Shown here: positions 14,209 to 18,477 of the stretch, piece by piece
How positions within the stretch are numbered: the first letter of the stretch is position 1
How the letters are laid out: every line of letters starts with the position of its first letter
Assembly: GCA_019239785.1 (NCBI GenBank)
Contig: JAFAZM010000340.1
Coordinates: 1-18,477, forward strand
DNA length: 18,477 nt
From: Sphingomonadaceae bacterium
GTDB lineage: Bacteria; Pseudomonadota; Alphaproteobacteria; Sphingomonadales; Sphingomonadaceae
Reading direction: 5' to 3'
Notes under the pieces: model-generated
What the model was told of the DNA's origin: nothing
Seen by the model: only the letters and a program-made list of their open reading frames with translations
The model's database searches: none
Made by a program: the position numbers and the translations under genes

Positions 14209-17200
14209 GTGAGCTTCCGCAGAATCTCCGCCTGGGCCATCCGGAACCCGGTCCCGCCGCTCGTCCTGTTCATGTTCCTGACGCTGGCGGGCCTGATCTC
14301 GTTCATGCGGATGGGCGTCTCGCTGCAGCCGGACATCGATTTCCCGATCGTCTGGGTCAACATCTCGCAGCCCGGCGCCTCGCCGATCGAGATGGAAACC
14401 CAGGTCACCCAGAAGGTGGAGGCCGCGGCGCGCTCGGTGCAGGGCGTCGAGGAGATCAACTCGACCGTCCGCGAAGGCAGCAGCCAGACCGTCGTCCAGC
14501 TCGCGATCGGCACGCCGATCGACCGCGCGGTCGAGGACATGCGCAGCCAGATCAGCCAGATCCGCTCGAGCCTGCCGGACGGCATCCTCGAGCCGCAGGT
14601 CGGCCGCGCCGACACGGCGAGCGAGAACGACATCGCCAATTTCGCCGTGGTCTCGACCGACATGTCGATCGAGCGGCTGAGCTGGTATGTGGACAACACC
14701 GTCTCCCGCGCCCTGCTCTCGGTGCCGGGCCTCGCCGGCGTCGACCGCAGCGGCGGCGTCCGCCGCGAGATTCGGGTCAACCTCGATCCGACCCGCCTCC
14801 AGGCCTTCGGGATCACCGCGAGTCAGGTCAACGCCCAGCTCCGCCAGACCAACCTCAACGCCGCCGGCGGCCGCGCCCAGATCGCCGGCACCGAGCAGAC
14901 CCTGCGCGTGCTCGGCAATGCCGGCAGCGCCTACCAGCTGGGCCAGACCCAGATCGCGATCGGCGGCGGCCGCACGATCAAGCTCTCCGACGTCGCCGAC
15001 GTGCGCGACCTCTATGCCGAGCAGCGCAATTATTCGATGCACGACGGCCGCCAGATCCTGAGCTTCAGCTTCTCGCGCGCCAAGAACCAGTCGGACGTCA
15101 CCGTCTATGACGGCGCGGTCGAGGCGCTGCACCATCTCGAGGAGATCAACCCCCGGGTCCACTTCGTCGAGCTGAACAATTCGGTCCATTATGCGAAGAT
15201 CCAGTACACCTCGGCCAAGGAGGCGCTGATCGAGGGCGCGCTGCTCGCCGTCGTCGTCGTCTTCCTGTTCCTGCGCGACTGGCGTGCGACCCTGATCTCG
15301 GCGCTCGCCATCCCGCTATCCGCGATCCCGACCTTCTGGTTCATGGAATTGCTCGGCTTCTCGCTGAACAACATGACCCTGCTCGCCTTGAGCCTGGTCG
15401 CAGGCGTGCTCGTCGACGACGCGATCGTGGAGATCGAGAATATCGTCCGGCACATGCGGCTCGGAAAGACCGCCTACCAGGCCTCGATCGAAGCCGCCGA
15501 CGAGATCGGCATCGCCGTGCTCGCGACGACGATGTCGATCGTCGCAGTGTTCCTGCCGGTCGGCCTGATGCCGGGCATCGCGGGCCAGTTCTTCAAGAAT
15601 TTCGGCTTCACCGTCGTCGCCTCGGTGCTGCTCAGCCTCGCCGTCGCCCGCCTGATCACACCGATGATCGCCGCCTATTTCCTGAAGGCGCACGGCCACG
15701 CCAAGCATGGCGAAGGCTGGCTGATGGACGCCTATATCGGCGTGCTGAAATGGACGCTGCGGCACCGCTGGGTGACCGTGCTCGCCGGCTTCCTGTCGCT
15801 GGTCTTCACGATCGGCATGTTCGCGATCCTGCCGCAGACCTTCCAGCCGCAGAACAATGCCGAGCGCAGCGTCGTGAACGTCACGATGGCGCCGGGCACC
15901 ACGCTCGCCCAGACCGGCCGCGTCGCCAACGAGGTCGAGCGAATCCTGCGCACGCAGCCCGAGGTCGCCCATGTGACCCAGCGCGTCCGCGTCGGCACCG
16001 CCAACGTCGCAGCGACCTTCCGCCCCGACCGGACACGGACGAGCATCCAGTTCGAGCGCGCGCTCGCGCCGCGGCTCGCCCAGATCCCGGACGCACGCGT
16101 CTCCTTCCGCTCGCAGTTCGGCGGCCGCGACGTCGAGATCACGCTCGGCGGCGAAGACCCGGTCGTGCTCTCGCAGACCGCAAACCAGCTCGTCCAGCAG
16201 ATGGCCTCGATCCGCGAGCTCACCGCGCCGCGGGTCAGCGGCAACCTCCAGCAGCCGGAGATCGTCATCCATCCGCGGCTCGACCTCGCCGCCAATCTGG
16301 GCGTGACCACCGCGGCTTTGAGCACGGCGATCCGCATCGGCACGCTGGGCGAGATCGAGCAGAACACCGCAAAATTCTCGCTGTCCGACCGGCAGATCCC
16401 GATCCACACCGCGCTCGGCGAGGATGCGCGCCAGCGCCTCGCCTCGATCCGCAATCTGCCGGTGCCGACCACCTCGGGCGGCTCCGTGCCGCTGCACGTC
16501 GTCGCCGACATCAGCTTCGGCGCCGGCCCGACCCAGATCGACCGCACCAACCAGCTGCGCCAGATCACCGTCGGCGCCGACCTGGCCCCGGGCGCGGTCA
16601 GCAGCCAGGCGCGCGCGAAGATCGCCCAGCTGCCGGTGATGCAGCACCTGCCGACCGGCGTTCAGCAATTGATCGTCGGCGACGTGAAGTGGCAGGCGGA
16701 GCTGATCAAGAGCTTCATCATCGCCGTCCTCTCCGGCGTCTTCCTGGTCTTCGCGGTGCTGGTCCTGCTCTACCGCCGCTTCCTGCCGCCGTTCGTGAAC
16801 ATGGGCTCGCTGCTGCTCGCGCCGCTCGGCGGCCTGCTCGCGCTCTGGATCTCCGGCTCGCCGGTCTCGATGCCGGTCTATATCGGCCTGCTGATGCTGC
16901 TCGGCATCGTCGCGAAGAACTCGATCCTGCTGATCGACTTCGCGCTCGAGGAGATGGAGAAGGGCGTGCCCAAGTTCGAGGCGATCGTCGATGCCGGCCG
17001 CAAGCGCGCCCAGCCGATTGTGATGACGACGGTCGCGATGACCGCCGGCATGATCCCCACCGCCTTCTCGCTGCACGGCGATTCCTCCTGGCGGGCGCCA
17101 ATGGGTATCACCGTGATCGGCGGCCTGATCCTCTCGACCCTGCTTACCCTGGTGCTGGTGCCGGGCACGTTCAGCCTCGCGCTCGGCATCGAATCGCGGC

Positions 17201-17277
17201 TCGGCCCGAAGCTGCGGCGCTGGTTCACCACCGGCGGCGCCGGCGCGGCGGCACCCGCCCCGCAGGCGGCCGAGTGA
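14209..17277 (+). CDS. HAE-type RND efflux permease (first of two)
   Basis: This is the inner-membrane proton-driven pump. The 1022-residue protein is full length for the HAE1 family: TM1 at about 13-31, a large periplasmic loop beginning MGVSLQPDIDFPIVWV, and the central membrane helices. TM4 carries the proton-relay pair in VAGVLVDDAIVEIEN (Asp403, Asp404). The second half repeats the plan. GTG 14209 follows AGGA at seven bases, and the stop of the adaptor gene overlaps that ribosome-binding site (TAG 14197-14199), suggesting tight coupling. The substrate cannot be told from sequence. A near-copy permease follows. Confidence 0.97.
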   Translation: MSFRRISAWAIRNPVPPLVLFMFLTLAGLISFMRMGVSLQPDIDFPIVWVNISQPGASPIEMETQVTQKVEAAARSVQGVEEINSTVREGSSQTVVQLAIGTPIDRAVEDMRSQISQIRSSLPDGILEPQVGRADTASENDIANFAVVSTDMSIERLSWYVDNTVSRALLSVPGLAGVDRSGGVRREIRVNLDPTRLQAFGITASQVNAQLRQTNLNAAGGRAQIAGTEQTLRVLGNAGSAYQLGQTQIAIGGGRTIKLSDVADVRDLYAEQRNYSMHDGRQILSFSFSRAKNQSDVTVYDGAVEALHHLEEINPRVHFVELNNSVHYAKIQYTSAKEALIEGALLAVVVVFLFLRDWRATLISALAIPLSAIPTFWFMELLGFSLNNMTLLALSLVAGVLVDDAIVEIENIVRHMRLGKTAYQASIEAADEIGIAVLATTMSIVAVFLPVGLMPGIAGQFFKNFGFTVVASVLLSLAVARLITPMIAAYFLKAHGHAKHGEGWLMDAYIGVLKWTLRHRWVTVLAGFLSLVFTIGMFAILPQTFQPQNNAERSVVNVTMAPGTTLAQTGRVANEVERILRTQPEVAHVTQRVRVGTANVAATFRPDRTRTSIQFERALAPRLAQIPDARVSFRSQFGGRDVEITLGGEDPVVLSQTANQLVQQMASIRELTAPRVSGNLQQPEIVIHPRLDLAANLGVTTAALSTAIRIGTLGEIEQNTAKFSLSDRQIPIHTALGEDARQRLASIRNLPVPTTSGGSVPLHVVADISFGAGPTQIDRTNQLRQITVGADLAPGAVSSQARAKIAQLPVMQHLPTGVQQLIVGDVKWQAELIKSFIIAVLSGVFLVFAVLVLLYRRFLPPFVNMGSLLLAPLGGLLALWISGSPVSMPVYIGLLMLLGIVAKNSILLIDFALEEMEKGVPKFEAIVDAGRKRAQPIVMTTVAMTAGMIPTAFSLHGDSSWRAPMGITVIGGLILSTLLTLVLVPGTFSLALGIESRLGPKLRRWFTTGGAGAAAPAPQAAE

Positions 17278-17284
17278 CGCGCTC

Positions 17285-17310
17285 GGGGCGCCTCTCGATG
17301 ACGGCGCCCC
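17285..17310 (+). other. Hairpin between the two RND permease genes
   Basis: GGGGCGCC (17285-17292) is perfectly complementary to GGCGCCCC (17303-17310), with a ten-base loop. It lies in the 167-base gap between the tandem permeases. No T-run follows, so it is more likely an mRNA-processing or partial-attenuation structure than a full terminator. Confidence 0.4.
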
Positions 17311-17444
17311 GGCGCGGCAGAAGCAGTGCTTTGCTAGAACGGCCGCGCCGCGACAGGCGCCTCGGCGCTTGGGGAGCGCCAGCGCGGCCCGGCCACTTCG
17401 TTCACCTGAAATGTGAGGCGTCCATCCGGTAAAGGATTTCGTCC

Positions 17445-18477
17445 ATGAACCTGCGCAACATCTCGGCCTGGTCGATCCGCAATCCGGTCCCCTCGTTGGT
17501 CCTGTTCGCCGCGCTGACGCTCGCCGGCATCGTCAGCTTCCTCAGGATGGACGTGAACGACAATCCGGACATCGAATTTCCGGCCGTGTCGGTCATGGTC
17601 TCGCAGCCGGGGGCGGCGCCCACCGAGCTCGAGAGCCAGGTGACCCAGCGCATCGAAGGCGCGGTCCGCGGCGTGAACGGCGTCGACGAGATCTCCTCGC
17701 GAGTCAGCGAAGGCCAGTCGTTCACCTTCGTGATCTTCAACATCGGCGTGCCGGTCGACCGCGCCGTCAACGACGTCCGCAACGCCGTCGCCCAAGTCCG
17801 CTCGAACCTGCCCGAGGGCATTCTCGAGCCGCAGGTACAGCTGGAGAACGTCGCGAGCGGCAGCCCGATCGCTTATTATTCGGCCGAGACCACCGACATG
17901 ACGCTCGAGCAGATGAGCTGGTATGTCGACAATGTCGTCAGCCGTCGGCTGCTCGGCGTCAATGGCATGGCCGCGGTCAATCGCGGCGGCGGCGTCAGCC
18001 GCGAGATCCGCGTCATCCTCGATCCGGCCAAGCTGCAATCCTACGGGATCACCGCGGCGCAGGTGAACAACCAGCTGCGGCAGACCAACATCAACGCCGC
18101 CGGCGGCCGCACCCAGATCGCCGGCTCGGAGCAGGCGCTGCGGGTCATCGGCAACGCCCAGGACGCCTATCGGCTCGGCCAGCAGAACATCTTCGTCGGC
18201 GGCCGACGGACCGTCCGGCTCAGCGAGCTCGCCGACGTGCGCGATTCCTTTGCCGAGCAGCGCAGCCTGGCGATGATGAACGGACGGCAGGTGCTCAGCT
18301 TCGGCCTGTCGAAGTCGAAGGGCGCGTCGGACGTCACCGTGTTCGACGAAGCGGCGGAGGTGCTCCGGCAGCTCGAGCGGGAGAACCCGAAAGTCCATTT
18401 CCGGATTCTCTACAGCGGGGTCGACTATATCAAGAGCCAGTACAAATCGGCGATGGAGGCCTTGCTCGAGGGCGCGG
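17445..18477 (+). CDS. HAE-type RND efflux permease (second), N-terminal part
   Basis: This frame is open to the right edge, giving 344 codons. It starts MNLRNISAWSIRNPVPSLVL and continues with NPDIEFPAVSVMVSQPGA, REIRVILDPAKLQSYGITAA, NNQLRQTNINAAGGRTQIAG, closely parallel to the first permease along its whole length. ATG 17445 follows AAAGGA (17431-17436) at eight bases. The visible part covers TM1 and the first periplasmic loop; the proton-relay Asp pair lies beyond the window. Two permeases with one adaptor recall MdtB/MdtC, which form a mixed trimer. The outer-membrane partner is not in the window. Confidence 0.95.
   Translation, partial: MNLRNISAWSIRNPVPSLVLFAALTLAGIVSFLRMDVNDNPDIEFPAVSVMVSQPGAAPTELESQVTQRIEGAVRGVNGVDEISSRVSEGQSFTFVIFNIGVPVDRAVNDVRNAVAQVRSNLPEGILEPQVQLENVASGSPIAYYSAETTDMTLEQMSWYVDNVVSRRLLGVNGMAAVNRGGGVSREIRVILDPAKLQSYGITAAQVNNQLRQTNINAAGGRTQIAGSEQALRVIGNAQDAYRLGQQNIFVGGRRTVRLSELADVRDSFAEQRSLAMMNGRQVLSFGLSKSKGASDVTVFDEAAEVLRQLERENPKVHFRILYSGVDYIKSQYKSAMEALLEGA

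Noticed and set aside
12970..17076. Long minus-strand open frames opposite the RND operon
   Set aside because: Low-complexity Arg/Asp/Leu/His-rich translations with no family likeness; the plus strand holds unmistakable adaptor and permease genes.

Overview
The window looks like a chromosomal segment from a high-GC alphaproteobacterium, most likely a sphingomonad. The evidence is a SciP/DUF1153 cell-cycle regulator (a family confined largely to Alphaproteobacteria), strong GC-rich codon bias, and the character of the MnmA, GlsB-type and RND proteins. No tRNA, rRNA, CRISPR array, IS element or phage gene was seen.

Region 1 (1-9895) is a compact stress island. In order it holds the tail of a PRC-barrel protein, a stand-alone DnaK paralogue with a DUF2267 protein, a YfdX-family lipoprotein, a truncated universal-stress-protein (Usp) start fused by context to a GH1-like glycosidase, an unrecognised 310-residue protein with a ThuA/GATase-like look, a 70-residue protein followed by a TrxC-like thioredoxin, a leftward DUF5335-Usp pair, a rightward DUF1931 histone-fold protein and a secreted Pro-rich repeat protein. 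The main observation is a palindrome, yTGACGnnCGTCAw, upstream of each of the seven transcription starts or divergent gaps of this island. Its centre is 58-69 bases before the start codon in nearly every case. I could find none after position 9430. It fits the relaxed TTGA-N6-TCAA half-site pattern of the CRP/FNR/FixK family, so the island is best read as one regulon, plausibly responding to low oxygen or redox state. That regulator is not encoded in the window.

Region 2 (9896-12095) returns to housekeeping genes: a decayed aldo/keto reductase fragment at the junction, mnmA on the minus strand, a small conserved-looking protein, and sciP.

Region 3 (12096-12793) holds two convergent GlsB/YeaQ-type small membrane proteins sharing a strong terminator. 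The first has a possible sigma-EcfG general-stress promoter.

Region 4 (12794-18477) is an RND efflux operon: one membrane-fusion protein followed by two closely related HAE-type RND permeases in tandem, the second cut by the window end. The layout suggests an MdtABC-like system with two permeases and one adaptor.
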